The notes under the pieces: generated by a model
Seen by the model: only the letters and a program-made list of their open reading frames with translations
The model's database searches: none
Told to the model about the DNA's origin: nothing
Shown here: one piece after another, positions 23,633-35,400 of the stretch
Layout of the letters: each line of letters starts with the position of its first letter
Position numbering within the stretch: position 1 is the first letter of the stretch
NCBI GenBank assembly: GCA_900088475.1
Contig: FLMG01001116.1
Location: 32,324 to 96,323 of the forward strand
Direction of reading: 5' to 3'
Length of the DNA: 64,000 nt
Source: Hyphochytrium catenoides
Lineage: Eukaryota > Sar > Hyphochytriomycetes > Hyphochytriales > Hyphochytriaceae
Made by a program: the position numbers and the translations under genes

Positions 23633-26600
23633 CTACATCAGTTCGCTGAGATAGTCAAAAAAGTCTCCTTCATATCTCGTACATTTGGTCCGATGCACCT
23701 TCCAAATGGTGGGCATGCTAGCCAAGAGTGTCCGGGAGTGCGACACCACTATTACCGTGCCAGGGAACTCTGCCAGCGCACCGACTAGGGCATCGACGGA
23801 GTCGAAGTCTAAGTGGTTTGTCACCTCATCCAGCAGCAGGATATGGGGGTTCTGCATCGTCAGGAGAGTGAGTGAGACCCGTGCCTTCTGGCCCCCACTA
23901 AGAGAGGACATGGGCTTGATAGCCAGAGAGGCAGGGATACCGAAGGATCCAAGCCTTCCTCTTAGGTCTTGCTCTTTCTCCAAAGGAAAGAGGGATTTTA
24001 GGAAGGCCAATGGAGAAAGGGATAGGTCGAGGGTATCAACATCATGCTGCAGGGTAGTCGTAGGGAGAGAAGGGTCCAGTCGTGAGTCGTGAGGGATATT
24101 AACAATGGATAGGTACAGGACCATCGGTGTAAGAAAGTCTGGGTAGGAGACAAGAAAAGAGGATGACGAATGAAGGGAAAGAAGGAAAGGAACGGGACGG
24201 CGTACCAAAAGCCCCTTCAAAGGGGAAGCTGTGGCGAGAAGAGAGATAGAAAGGATAAGCAAGTAAGACACTACCAGAAGCAGACGCGTTACAGCATATA
24301 TAAGATATTGACCTCTGTTTTACCTGTGTGAAGTGTGCGACCTTTGCCTTGTGATGTAGCCATACTTCCCCAGTTTGAGGCTTGATCTTTTGCCCCACCA
24401 GGCTCAGCGAGGTGGTCTTTCCAGAGCCATTGAGACCCACAATGGCGATCTTTTCTCCTAAGGACAAGAATCAATGCCCGAAGAAACCACTATTTGAGTT
24501 GAGGTCTAAGGCAACCAGATAGAAGAGTCCGAGACGCAAACGCCAAAGGACAGTAACAGAAGGCCCAGATATAGACTTTTAGACTACAGATGAAAGACGA
24601 CCCAGGGCAACGCTGGAGTGTGGACGCACGGGGAAGAAAGCTCCAAATGAGAGATGAGAATCAACCTACTGATAAACTAATTGGAAACAATAGGGGCAAC
24701 TGCAGGTGCAAGCTCTAGGGCGGAAAGTTGATAATAAGAGACCAGCACGTGCCTACCAAATTCAACATTCATAGTGACATCCTTCAAGATACATTTGTCG
24801 CCGTAGGCAAACGTTGCATTTCGAACCTGCAGGTGGGAAGAGTAAGTATTTGGCAAGCCTTACAGGGTGATACGACCGCTGTGGCGGCCACTGCAGACTC
24901 GGTGGCCATAAAAGTCAACCAGGCAAAGGGGCCAACTGTAATGTTAGCCGAAAGCCAAAGAGATTTAAGCATCAGCAACCTTTTGCCACAGCAGAAGGAG
25001 CCCAAGAGATAGAAGGGGACCAGCATCGTCGTACCGCATACCTGAAGAATGGAGGTGCCGCTTCCGATTGGCTCAGGACAGGGAAAAATGAACCTGATCT
25101 CCGGATCTCTTGACATGGCCAGTGACCTACTCAAACACATCCATCTATTGGTAAGAGCGGGGAGGGGGATCACCATACCCGTGGTTGAGCTTTCCTACCT
25201 TGCCTGCATCGTCCCGCCCTTACCCCAGCCCATGGCATTCTCGTTCACGGAGCCAATACGAGGGACGCACTAGAGGGCGGAGGGATGTTAGACAAGAGCG
25301 CACAGAACATCCACCAAGTGGACAAGAAAGATGTTTTATGGTTGTGGGTTGCAACTTACCGTCTGCGTAGATTCACAGGGGGGCGCGCGCCCAGGCAAGT
25401 GACAGTCATCGACAACAGCATCGCGAGAAAGCAGACATCCGTGAGCAGTTAGTCATCGCCAGAACAGACTTCCATATGTGAACACGGACTTACATTCTGG
25501 ACTTTAAAGCGGTGCCCATGCTCATCCTTTTCCATACCCATCCTTCCTAATTTCTTTCTTCGAGAGGCCACCTTCAACATAAAGAGCTTTCTTAGTCTCT
25601 GTTTTCTAACCCTGCAACTCAATCTTCTGTTGTTCTCCCGTCTTCCCCCTTCTTTATCACGCTCTCTCTCTCTTTGTCTTCCATGGGCCTGACACTGGTG
25701 TTAAGCTATGGGTACCTGTCCTCCTCTTTTCTCATCTTTCACGTTTCCCAGCATAGACTTCTGCATGTTTTTTATACTCTGCTCAATATGTGCTCTTTTC
25801 TTGTCTAGATTGGCTTGAGTACTAGCAAGGAACTTCGACTTGTTCTCAAGCTGCTCTTCATACTCAGATAGCGTTCCTACGACATGCAAAGCGCTGCTTA
25901 GAGGTCCGCGATACAGCTTTCTTGCCACCCGAAAGAGGCAAATTAGTTGACCGATGCATCTTTTCAGCGATGAACTTCACAGAAGGTGGGAGATGTTACA
26001 GACGATAGCAGATGCATAACCAAATCCTTCGTCTCACCACTGTAGTATGTAAGGGTCCCCTCTCTGAACGTGATAATATCTGTGCACGTATTCTCCAGAA
26101 ATTCTCGATCGTGGGAGATAATTAGGACAGTTGATTCCAGGCTCTGAAGATAGTCCTCCAGCCATAGGACAGCTTTCAAATCTGAAGCGAGCCGCATGAA
26201 GTCATAAAAGTGTCTAGACAGCCTAAGGACCCAATTGTGCGAGGGAAATGATACCAGAGTATGCGGTTCATTGCCTCTTGAGCTAACGAGGAAAGGCATC
26301 AAGGAAGGAAGCGAGTACAACAGAGAGATAGAAAAGGAAAAGATAAGGAGCGTACCTAGATGGTTGGTGGGTTCATCCAAAATGAGAAAGTCTGGTTTTA
26401 TAAAGAGGGTCGTGGCAAGGGCCAAGCGCATTCTCCAGCCACCTGTGTAGTCAAGCAAGCCGAAGTCAAGGCATTAGACGTGGGGACTCTGTATGAGATG
26501 GTTTGGGCAGTTCAGGTCGTGGTGGCCAGGAGGCCAACAGCACGAGGAGGAGTAGAGTGTCTGCGCAGCCTGACCAGATAATTCCTTTGTCTTCTTCGCA

Positions 26601-28175
26601 AGGTTGAGCTTCCTAAACCCGAGACCATGAAGAATGTCCAGTGCTCTCTTTTCAGCTGTTGCGGCTTCCAAAAACTCTAGCTCTTCATAAACAGAGTGCA
26701 GCAGCTTCTCCAGCTGCTCTGGGGTCCCTGAAACAGTTCGAAGTAGCATCAAAGATCACAGCAAGGGTTACGGTCAGAGTAGAACGCGAGATACTATAGA
26801 TTGAGAGTGGCACTGACAATCATCGCTGCCACCCCGCTTCTCGAAGTCGCCCTGTTCCAGAATATCTCGGAGTTGTACTAGCTGCGTGAGGCGCTTGTGT
26901 CCAGCAACCACTGCCTCAACCGCTGCAGGTATCAAATTGAAGTTGACGAGCCATAAGATACATTTAAATGTGAGAACAGGATAATTGAGAACAGGACATA
27001 AATCTAAACTAGCAGTGACCCGCAAGGCAGCTAGAAGGCAGCCGGAAAATTTTTGGCTAGGTAGAAAGAATCAGAGGAAGTACTAACGAGATTTATCATC
27101 GCCGACCGCTTCCTGCTCGACCAGTAGCACAGAGACATCACGAGGAAAGCCGGGGAGGTTTCCTGAAGCTATCCTTCGTGCCAGGGTAGTCTTTCCCACA
27201 CCCTACAGATCAATAAAAAGACCAATGGGCGATAAAGTCATGCCATGAGAACCCTTTACAGGCATACAAGGTGCGAGAAGATATATCTATGCCTGTTGTT
27301 CCCCGCCTGGTCGTTTACAATCTTTCTGTGCTTTCTCCTGAGCATAGTTCTACGTCTTCCCAGATCAAGTTCCGTTGTGCGCGATAACTTACATTTCGTC
27401 CTAGTAATCCGTACCGATGCTGGTGTATGAACCGAAGCGTGGTTCTATTGAGTAACACTTGGTTATTGTAGGCTAACGTCACTCCTTCCACTACGATATC
27501 TCTTCTTCCTTCCGTCACAAGTCGGACTCCTCTCCCTACATGTACCTCCTCAGGTCCCAAGACAATCACGAGGATGCATTACAAGCTCTGTCTCTTACCT
27601 CCAAATGCTCTTCCGCCCCATTTCCGAGAGGTTGCCTTGGCCTCTTTCCAGGCGCTTGACCTTCACGCCAAAAACTTTGTTTCAGTATATAAAAAGAGTG
27701 GCAGGAGAGCACATAAACAAAGACTTCGGGGCAGGAAGAGGCGTAGCCTCGACGAGTGGAAGGGAAGCGTAATCAACACGGAGAAGGGTGGTGATGAGGA
27801 GTGACTGGAAGAGTAACGGCCAGCCATACGCATGAGCGAGTGGCCCCGTGGAAGCTGCTTGGGAAGGATCGTCAAGGAAAAGACTTGGTACCAGTCATCC
27901 AGTTCATCTAGCTCTTGATCTCGAGAGTCCTCCACCAGACCACATTGCATTAAGGCCTTCGCAATCACATCCACCTCTTCCGTCACACTCTGATCCCCCA
28001 GCATACATTCAGAATCAGCTCCCTTGCTGCCGTTCACAGGGGAGTAAGTGGCATCAGGTCCGTCGGCTTCTCTCCCTGAACCGTCTCCACCTGTTCCCTT
28101 CTTGGTCTCATCATCTGGAGCTCGTTTTGGAGCATTTCGTGACTTTCTCCTTGCATTTTTCGACACAGGCGGCAT
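23633..28175 (-). CDS. ABCF3: ABCF3/GCN20-like twin ATPase
   Basis: Soluble ABC-F ATPase; yeast GCN20 acts with GCN1 in sensing stalled ribosomes and activating GCN2. The start ATG at 28175 begins a basic, Lys/Arg-rich N-terminus, followed by an acidic helix ([21 protein letters not shown]). NBD1: [31 protein letters not shown] (Walker A), [12 protein letters not shown], the signature [11 protein letters not shown] across a splice, LDEPTNHLD and [11 protein letters not shown]. The linker has [12 protein letters not shown] and a lysine-rich helix. NBD2: [37 protein letters not shown], then [11 protein letters not shown] and VVSHSRTLL. The VEQE block and C-terminal [24 protein letters not shown] favour ABCF3/GCN20 over other ABC-Fs. 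NBD2 departs from consensus at the Walker B proline and after the H-loop histidine. Multiple introns; their exact limits are partly resolved. Confidence 0.88.
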
Positions 28176-31100
28176 CTTGGCAGCAGCTGCATAAATGCGC
28201 CAGGTGGTAAGTACGATTACTTTTAAAAGAGGAGCTAACCCGACGAAACTCCTACAATAACTATTGCAATCAGCCCTATACACATGGGTGCTCCACTTAC
28301 TTTAGCTCCGCAAGGTTCAACGGCAAAACTCCACCAAAGCAGAGAGTGACGATGATGAGTTGGTGGTCGGCTATTCTTTACGTGGCCTGTTGTTCTGTTT
28401 GGCTCGCTTTTTCTCCCTTCTGTGTCCGCTGTCCTCTTCTCTTCTCGTCCTCGCGGAAGAATACTATCTGTCCTCAGTACCCTAATGCAAGCGTTGTGTT
28501 GCTTCTCACTCTCTTCTCCTCCCTCCTCTTCGCCCACGCGCCTTCTATTTCCCTTTCGTTTCTGCAATCACAACTTCTGCGGCTTCTTGCTTTGCTTTAC
28601 CTAGCTTCTGTCGGTGGCCGTAGATGCCCTAACCTCCTTCACTCTCAATAATTGCTCCTTGCTGCTGCTGCTGCTGGCTGCTTCGGGCTGCTGCTGCTAG
28701 CTGCTGTATGATGAGCGGAGGATAGCACAAGACCTTCGAAGAAACGGTCTGTGAGAGAGAGAAGAGTTGCGGTTTGTGGGAGATGGCGAGAAAGAGGGAG
28801 CAAGAGAGGAATGCACATGAGGGAGAGAGAACCGAAACCGGGGGAGACAGAGAGGGCTAGAAAGAGCAAGAACTTGTACGAATCTGTCGAGACAGTGTGG
28901 GTCAGCTATCTTGTCGTACTGTAGCTCCTGAATGATTGATTTCTTTCGTCAGGATGGGGAGGAAGTGGCTGGGTTCTGTGCAAAAGAATGGGGTGATGGG
29001 GTGATGGGGGACGAAGGAAGATTTTTCTAAGAAAAAGTGAGGCTGGAGGTGGAGAGAAGCACTGCAGAGCTCCCCTTGGATATGACGACATGATCCCCCT
29101 CCTTCAGCCCTTTCTTGAGATAATAAGAAGTTTGAAGATTCTATTTTTTAAATGCGTGGACTTGTATCGGTCTCTTGTCCGCCTCTTCGTTCTTCTTATT
29201 TCATCAGTACCAATAAGGCCTTATTTCCTAGTGAGTAGCAGCCGCTTCACGATATCATAAAGTTCTTCGATCGCCAAGCTTGAACTTTCCATGCCTCTTA
29301 ATGCTTAAGTCAGATGCTTCGTTTTCACGACACCTGCTGCTGCCCGAAAGACCGAGGTTTCTTGTTATACATCGATGATTATGATGAACTAGTATTAATA
29401 ATAGCTACTCCTACTATTTTTATGTTGCTATTGCTGCCACATATGCGATGGAGATGCAAAAGTGACCTCCTCTGGATGATGCTTAGAAGAGAATTATATC
29501 AATACCTTGCTCTTCTTTTTGTGGAAATGGCTTTTTTGTGTCTTCAATCCTCCGAAAATAAGGTTATCGTGAGGTTTCCTCATCAGGATTCGTGGAAGGG
29601 TGCCCGTCATTGCGCCTCGACCAGCCCCTGTAATAGAGACTCTTCCGAGGGATAATGCGGGCTTTGGGAGGGGCGGCGATGAATAAAGTAAATTGGGGAT
29701 CACTTGTAGAAGAAGGACCACGACAAGAGCAGGCCTCGGTGGCGGCTAAAAAAAGAGGAACATCACTTCGAACTCTTGACGAACTTTTCTCGTCTGTTGC
29801 CTTGTTTGCTGAACTCGCAACTGGTAATATAGACCTTGTTTTGCTAAAGTGTGTCCGAGCTTGACACCTTCTCTTCCTATCGACCCTTAAAAATGGTCTC
29901 TTGCAAATCTCGAAAAGCTCTCTGTCTCCAAGCGTTGGACCAATCATTACCTCCGCTTCTCGTTCTTCTTTGTCTTGGCACTTTCAGATTATTATATCTT
30001 GTAACAAACTCCCTGGCATATCTACATCGTGGCAGTTCTTTGTCACAACGAGTAGACTTTCCTCGTAAGAAAGTCATGGTTCCTGCTAGGTGCAACGTGC
30101 TTGTATAGTAAGTCGGAACTAGACTACATCAACGCGAGTAGTCCAGGTTATCCTGGTAGTCCTAAGAACGATTTGTCGCAGGCTCGTGGCTGACTGTTGA
30201 GTCTATGTTTTGCGTCCTCAATGATAATTGGCAGCCTGCCCCTCTCGAAGCGACACAGCTTTCTCAACTCTGTCGAACAATAGGGAGATACGGTTGACAA
30301 AGAAGTGGCTCGCTATTTCTCCCTTCGCAGATCGCGGGCTGATTGCAGCCTCTATGGCTGGGATTTAAAAGCTGGTGACTGGTGACTCGATGGTCTTCAG
30401 TAGTCAGATCTCTTGGTCAGCATCATCATCCATTCACAGAGCTTCACACAGAGCAACAACAGTGTTGACGCTGTGCTGACTTTATTAGGCGAATGCCGCG
30501 AGAAAGGCGGCGGGATCAGGCTACTACACTCCAAGCTCCACTTTGTCAGACCACAGCTCGTACATTTGCAAGGCAAACTCCGTGCTAATTTAGAACATAG
30601 CATTTGGAAAGCCTTCCAATCCTAAACTCCCATATATTTTGTTCCCGCATATTGATAGACCCACCCAAGTGACAAGCCAGTTCATTTCTGAATGCTGATT
30701 GGCCATGGCTCCTCATCTTTGGTCTCGGATTGGCCATGAGGGAAGGGCTTTAGGTTTCCCACAGCCCCCAGCGTGCCTTCTTACTCATACAACTCTCAAA
30801 CCCTTCAGTTCTATACTTGTTGAACATGTCCGCATCTTCACACCACCACAGCTTCCTCGTGCGACAATTTATGGAAGACACGAACTTAAAATCGCCATGG
30901 TAAAACAGGAGGCCTGCTCTGCTAACGCTTTGTATCTGTAAATAGCAAGGTACCAGTTCCCTACCAGTCCCCATCGCAAAGTATAAGCCGCCTATTAGTG
31001 GACGGCTCGGATCTTCTGCGTATCCTCTGGAGCAAGGATCAAGGATGAGCTGTGGGAGCATAACGGTCTCAGTGTGTATCCTTGCTCCTTGCTCTGCCTC

Positions 31101-31566
31101 GCAGTCCTGCGACACAACAGGGCAGGTCGAGAGGATGATGGACCGGCGAGCTCTTTGTTCTTTATAAATTGCCGCTCTCCATCCTCCATCAGTCTTCTCT
31201 CGCCCACTTTGGTCCCTTCTAGATCTGGCTGTCTCTCTGCTGGTACCCTAAGGCAAGGTGTTCTTACTGACGCATTGCTTCACGTCTTTGTAGTTCCCTC
31301 CTCGGTCTCCCGCCTATCCTTCGGTCCAACCCCTCTCATTCATCTTCTCCCCTCCTGCCGCACCTTGCTTTGCTTTTCGTAGCGGCGGGGACTTCAAGCT
31401 TTTTTCGCGCCTTCTCAGGAGCAACGGCTTTTTATGAAGCTTCTCTCTTCCGCAAGTGCAGAGACTGTGTAATCGGCCAAGGGCATATTACTTAGATCTT
31501 CGTTAGAGCAATCTCCATCTTCTTCAGAGCTTAATCTATCTGCGAATCAAGCTCCACCAGTCAACA
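28176..31566. other. Large intergenic region between divergent genes
   Basis: About 3.4 kb between the ABCF3 start (leftward) and an intronless membrane protein gene (rightward). It contains CT-rich stretches (28360-28600), a CTG-repeat cluster (28660-28705) and a short GGGGTGATG repeat near 28990. Short frames occur on both strands, including a leftward 121-codon frame at 30750..31115 that lacks an ATG. I see no supportable gene. It could hold a non-coding RNA, but nothing in the sequence shows one. Confidence 0.4.
28660..28705. repeat. Imperfect CTG trinucleotide repeat
   Basis: GCTGCTGCTGCTGCTGGCTG is followed by a second short CTG cluster a few bases on. It lies in non-coding sequence upstream of the ABCF3 start. 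Confidence 0.75.
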
Positions 31567-32223
31567 ATGTTGGAGGTCATGCAGTCTGTCTGCAAGTGGT
31601 GCACCATCCGAATTGGCTTCGGCATCGCCGCGATACTCCTGGGAGCCGTCATGGCCATCGTTTGGCCTGCGACGATGATACCCGGGTTATCGATTGGCGC
31701 AGTGGGCTTGCTTGTCCTATTCTGGGGTCTGTGGCTGAAGCGCAAGGGGAATTGCGAAGCAAAGCCGATTACGAAAGATCAAGGTGACTTTTGGCATTCA
31801 TGCAACGACGTGGACCTTGAGGCCAAGGGTGGCCAGGTGTACTCGTGTGTCCAAGTCTCTCGCAGCCTGGCGAAAGTTTCGAGCTATGTGACGGACCGCG
31901 TACGCCCTGACATTCTAGCACGAGCATGGGCCAGCTGCGATTGGCCAGGGCTCGCAGAAGCAGTAGGCGCGGTATACGTACTCAAAGATTCAGCCAACGG
32001 CAGGACTCTACTAGGTGCCTCTGCTTACCTATCAAACGAAGACCGACCAGTAGTCTGGATTAAGGTTGGAAGTAGTAAGGGGGAGCTTACACTGCCCCAG
32101 GAGACGACGGAGCTTCGCAAAATTTTTGCCTCTACCAGAGCGTTTGCCCATACCACTCTGAGTGAAGGAACCTATATCCCTGTGTGCAAGCCCAAGTACG
32201 TCAAGGGCGAATGGGTCGACTAG
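31567..32223 (+). CDS. Unknown intronless membrane protein
   Basis: I do not recognise this 218-residue protein. It starts at an ATG in ACAATG context and is a single open frame. Two hydrophobic segments lie at about residues 16-34 and 39-57, separated by a Pro/Gly turn and followed by a basic KRK, which suggests both ends face the cytosol. The remaining 155 residues form a soluble domain with several strand-like segments: QVYSCVQVSRSLAKVSSY, AVYVLKDSANGRTLLGASAYL, RPVVWIKVGS, and a C-terminal YIPVCKPKYVKGEW. No catalytic motif stands out. It is convergent with DNA2 about 250 bases away and stands out from most neighbours by lacking introns. Coding status is supported by length, composition and amphipathic patterning only. 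Confidence 0.7.
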   Translation: MLEVMQSVCKWCTIRIGFGIAAILLGAVMAIVWPATMIPGLSIGAVGLLVLFWGLWLKRKGNCEAKPITKDQGDFWHSCNDVDLEAKGGQVYSCVQVSRSLAKVSSYVTDRVRPDILARAWASCDWPGLAEAVGAVYVLKDSANGRTLLGASAYLSNEDRPVVWIKVGSSKGELTLPQETTELRKIFASTRAFAHTTLSEGTYIPVCKPKYVKGEWVD

Positions 32224-32474
32224 AGCTGAATGGGAATGCATCCTCTTTTCCAAAACCTCGGTCACTGACCTTTATTTATTCTACGGGGGTGGTCAGTCCG
32301 TTACGGTGGAGTGGACGGCTAGGTTAACAAGGCCTATTCTTGCTTGTTCCACCATTTCCCCCAGTCCCAAACTTTGAATGGAGTTATATGAACAGACTAT
32401 TAGACATTAACCATATGTACACATGAGTTTATATGTAGACCGGTTGACACCCTCATAGAGCCCTCTTGACCTTG

Positions 32475-35400
32475 CTACGTAGTCGTGCTTGCGCTACTAG
32501 TTCGCCAACTTAATGGACAAATGTCATCGGCCGGTGTTAGGGGATGATTCCAATGCCTCTCCCTCATCAAAGAGAAAAAATCGTGAAAGAGAGGGCTTTG
32601 CCTTAGGGTCTGCTCAGACCCAACCATCACAAGCTTTGACTTTGCCCTGTGGGAAATTGGAGAGGAAGAAACCTATTAGCAAAAAACATCTCGGGTCTCT
32701 CTTTGAGGCTATTTACTCAAACAACTATTGGCATCCCTTGATACCTTGTGAATGCCACATTAGCTCTTCTCCAGTCCTGAAGAAGATTTCCGACATTGGG
32801 ACAACTGCTAGTGTTCGACCTCGCAAGTGAGAGAAAGACGCATTCCTTGTCTCGGCCCTATCGCAAGAGAAATCAACACTTAGTAGGAACCAACCAAGCA
32901 ATTAGTGTAAAGAGTGTATGAAGCAGCAGCTAGCTGCGAGATCGTGGCAACAGCGCCGTAGTTCCAGGAGATTTTAGCGCTGAAGGGAGGTACCTGTGAC
33001 TTGTCGATGGTGCTGATCTCAACGGCGGTGAATTCCTTCAGTGCGTGTTTTAGGTGTTTAACTTGTGCTCTGTACGGCGAATAAACCGCTATATCCCATT
33101 GTCGCACACCTGAGCGCACCAACTCCTCAACGCAACACCCTATGATAAAGATTTCCGCTGGGCTGACATTGGGGACGTCTCCTAAGAGGCCAAGAAGGTT
33201 GGATATACGCAGGGTCAAGAGAAGCGCGGTGCAACTATCTTAGGAGCGATCAATCAACGTCTAACAGAGAATGTCTAAAGATCAACCTTAAAAGACATCA
33301 TGTAACACGAGTTCAGATTGTCTAATGGTGGAAAAGTGATCAGTCCACTGAGACTCAAACCTGAACACCGCACGCGTTTGAGAGGAAATATTGAGATGTA
33401 GGTTACCTTGCAGACCCATGTATTGCCTAGCTTCTGTTCGTGGGGAGAAAGAGCAGTGTAGGAGGTTAGATCTTTCTCATCAATGTCTTTCAGGCTTACG
33501 AAGTACATGCCTGGAACCGTAGCTGCATCTCTATCAATGAAGGCCACAACGGTCTCAGGCCTCAGGACATTGTAAATCCACTTCCCAATATTATGTCTTC
33601 TTGCGTCCTCTCCATCTGTACGCTGTCTCATGCCCACTAAATCAGGGATAGTTAATGTTCTGGTCGCAACTGCCTCTGTCCCACATCGCAGTTGCAGTGC
33701 ATAAATAAGCCTATTACTAATTTCCATGATATCGCGATGCATTCTGTACTGGAAAGTCAGGCGGACCACAGCCTGCGGCCATGCCTCTGAGAGTCTGCGA
33801 GCAAGTACGTCAGAACTCCACTGGTCGCGAGCTCAATGAACTAGGAGACAAACACAAGCAGAAGAGACCTCGAGAGCAGCATCGCCGGTTATGAGCGAGG
33901 AATTGGTCAGATGAAGAACCAGACTTCAAGAAAGCAGAAAGAAAGCGCGTTGGTGGGGCACGGCAAGCTATCGCTCGGGAAAGGGAAGCAACTGACCTTC
34001 TGAAGAGACTGATATCCATCCCGGATTCCTGTGCTTCAGCATCGGCCACAAGCGGGGGGAGCTGATAATGATCTCCCACTAAAATAAAGGTATCGGCGCA
34101 CCTATCGGTGACGGTAACTGATGAGAGCAAAAATGGGAAGTACCCCGCAAATGCCAAGAACAGACAACATCGAAAGAGAATCGATGGCCCCAGCCATACA
34201 CCCTGAAAAAACGGAACAAAGGGGTCGAGAAAGTGAAGCGACCTGAGATATAAGACCATTATGAACTTTACAAAAACTACTCTCGCTTCCATAAGGTTAT
34301 CAGATAGAAGAGCGCTCTCACCGAAGGGGGCCCAGATTGATGGGCTGAGTGATCTGAGAGGCCTCGTCAACGATACAATAGTCAAACCGCCTCTTCGTGA
34401 AGACGACGTGGTTCACACCTAAAACAGAGAGCCAACACATGAGAAGACGTAACGTGCACTAGGATGGCGGAAAGGGAGGCATACCGAGCGCAGTGACTCC
34501 GACAACTCTTGCGTTCATCACCTCCTGCTCAAGCTGAGATACAGTCCTGCTACGCAAAGAAGGGGTAATGGTGGGGTGAGCAATTGAACTTGTCGCAGTC
34601 AAAGCGCAACATTCTGCTGCTCTCCCTCTCTTGTCATGTTTGTTCAAGTCCCGATCAGACTGCTAATGCCTAGGTTGTTTATGATCCATCCTCGCTCTAT
34701 ACTAAGTGCGTCCTTGATCTCCGCGTCTCCCAATGGGTTCTTCCTGCTCATGACTAGCGCCACTTACCTTAACGATGCACTTCTTGCATCCAGTGTACTC
34801 TTTTGAATGGATGGATGGGTTTGACTCGCCCTTCCGATTCTTAAAACAGGGACGCCAGCCCGATCTAACTTAATTAGCAAGTTGTCCACAGCGGAATGCG
34901 TGTAGCTGCTCAGGAGAACGGATAGACCCCGGAAAAGCAGCACGCGCACAATAAAAGCTGCAGTGTAGAATGGTTGTGAGTGAGCGAATGCAGGGAAAAT
35001 AACGTAACCCAAGTTTCCCCGTTTGCCGGATGACAGCTCAGAAAGGGATCACAGCGATACGCTAAGAGAGAAGAACGCGATGGTGATTCTCTGAGCATTG
35101 CTGAGCGTGGGGAATCACCGTAAGAAAGAAAATTCTTTATGTGAAGCGCAGGGATAAGAGAAAAAAGGGACTACCTACAGATTGTATGGGTTTTTCCTGT
35201 TCCTGGCATGCCAAGGATGAGCATGTAGTCAAGGCAACAGAGAGCCTTTTCAACTGCTTGCTTCTGGTCAATATTCAGGACTGAATACTCATGTCTGATA
35301 TCTTCTGGCCAACACGACATCCTGAGTGTAGTTACAGGATTAAGTGCGTCAAGATGGTAAGCCATGGAACGAGGATGAAGCCGAGTAAGATAGAAAATGA

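Noticed and set aside
30750-31115. Leftward 121-codon frame
   Set aside because: It has no ATG start and no family similarity, though composition is not clearly non-coding.
32513-32830. Rightward 105-codon frame
   Set aside because: It is antisense to the last DNA2 exons, whose frame carries helicase motif VI.
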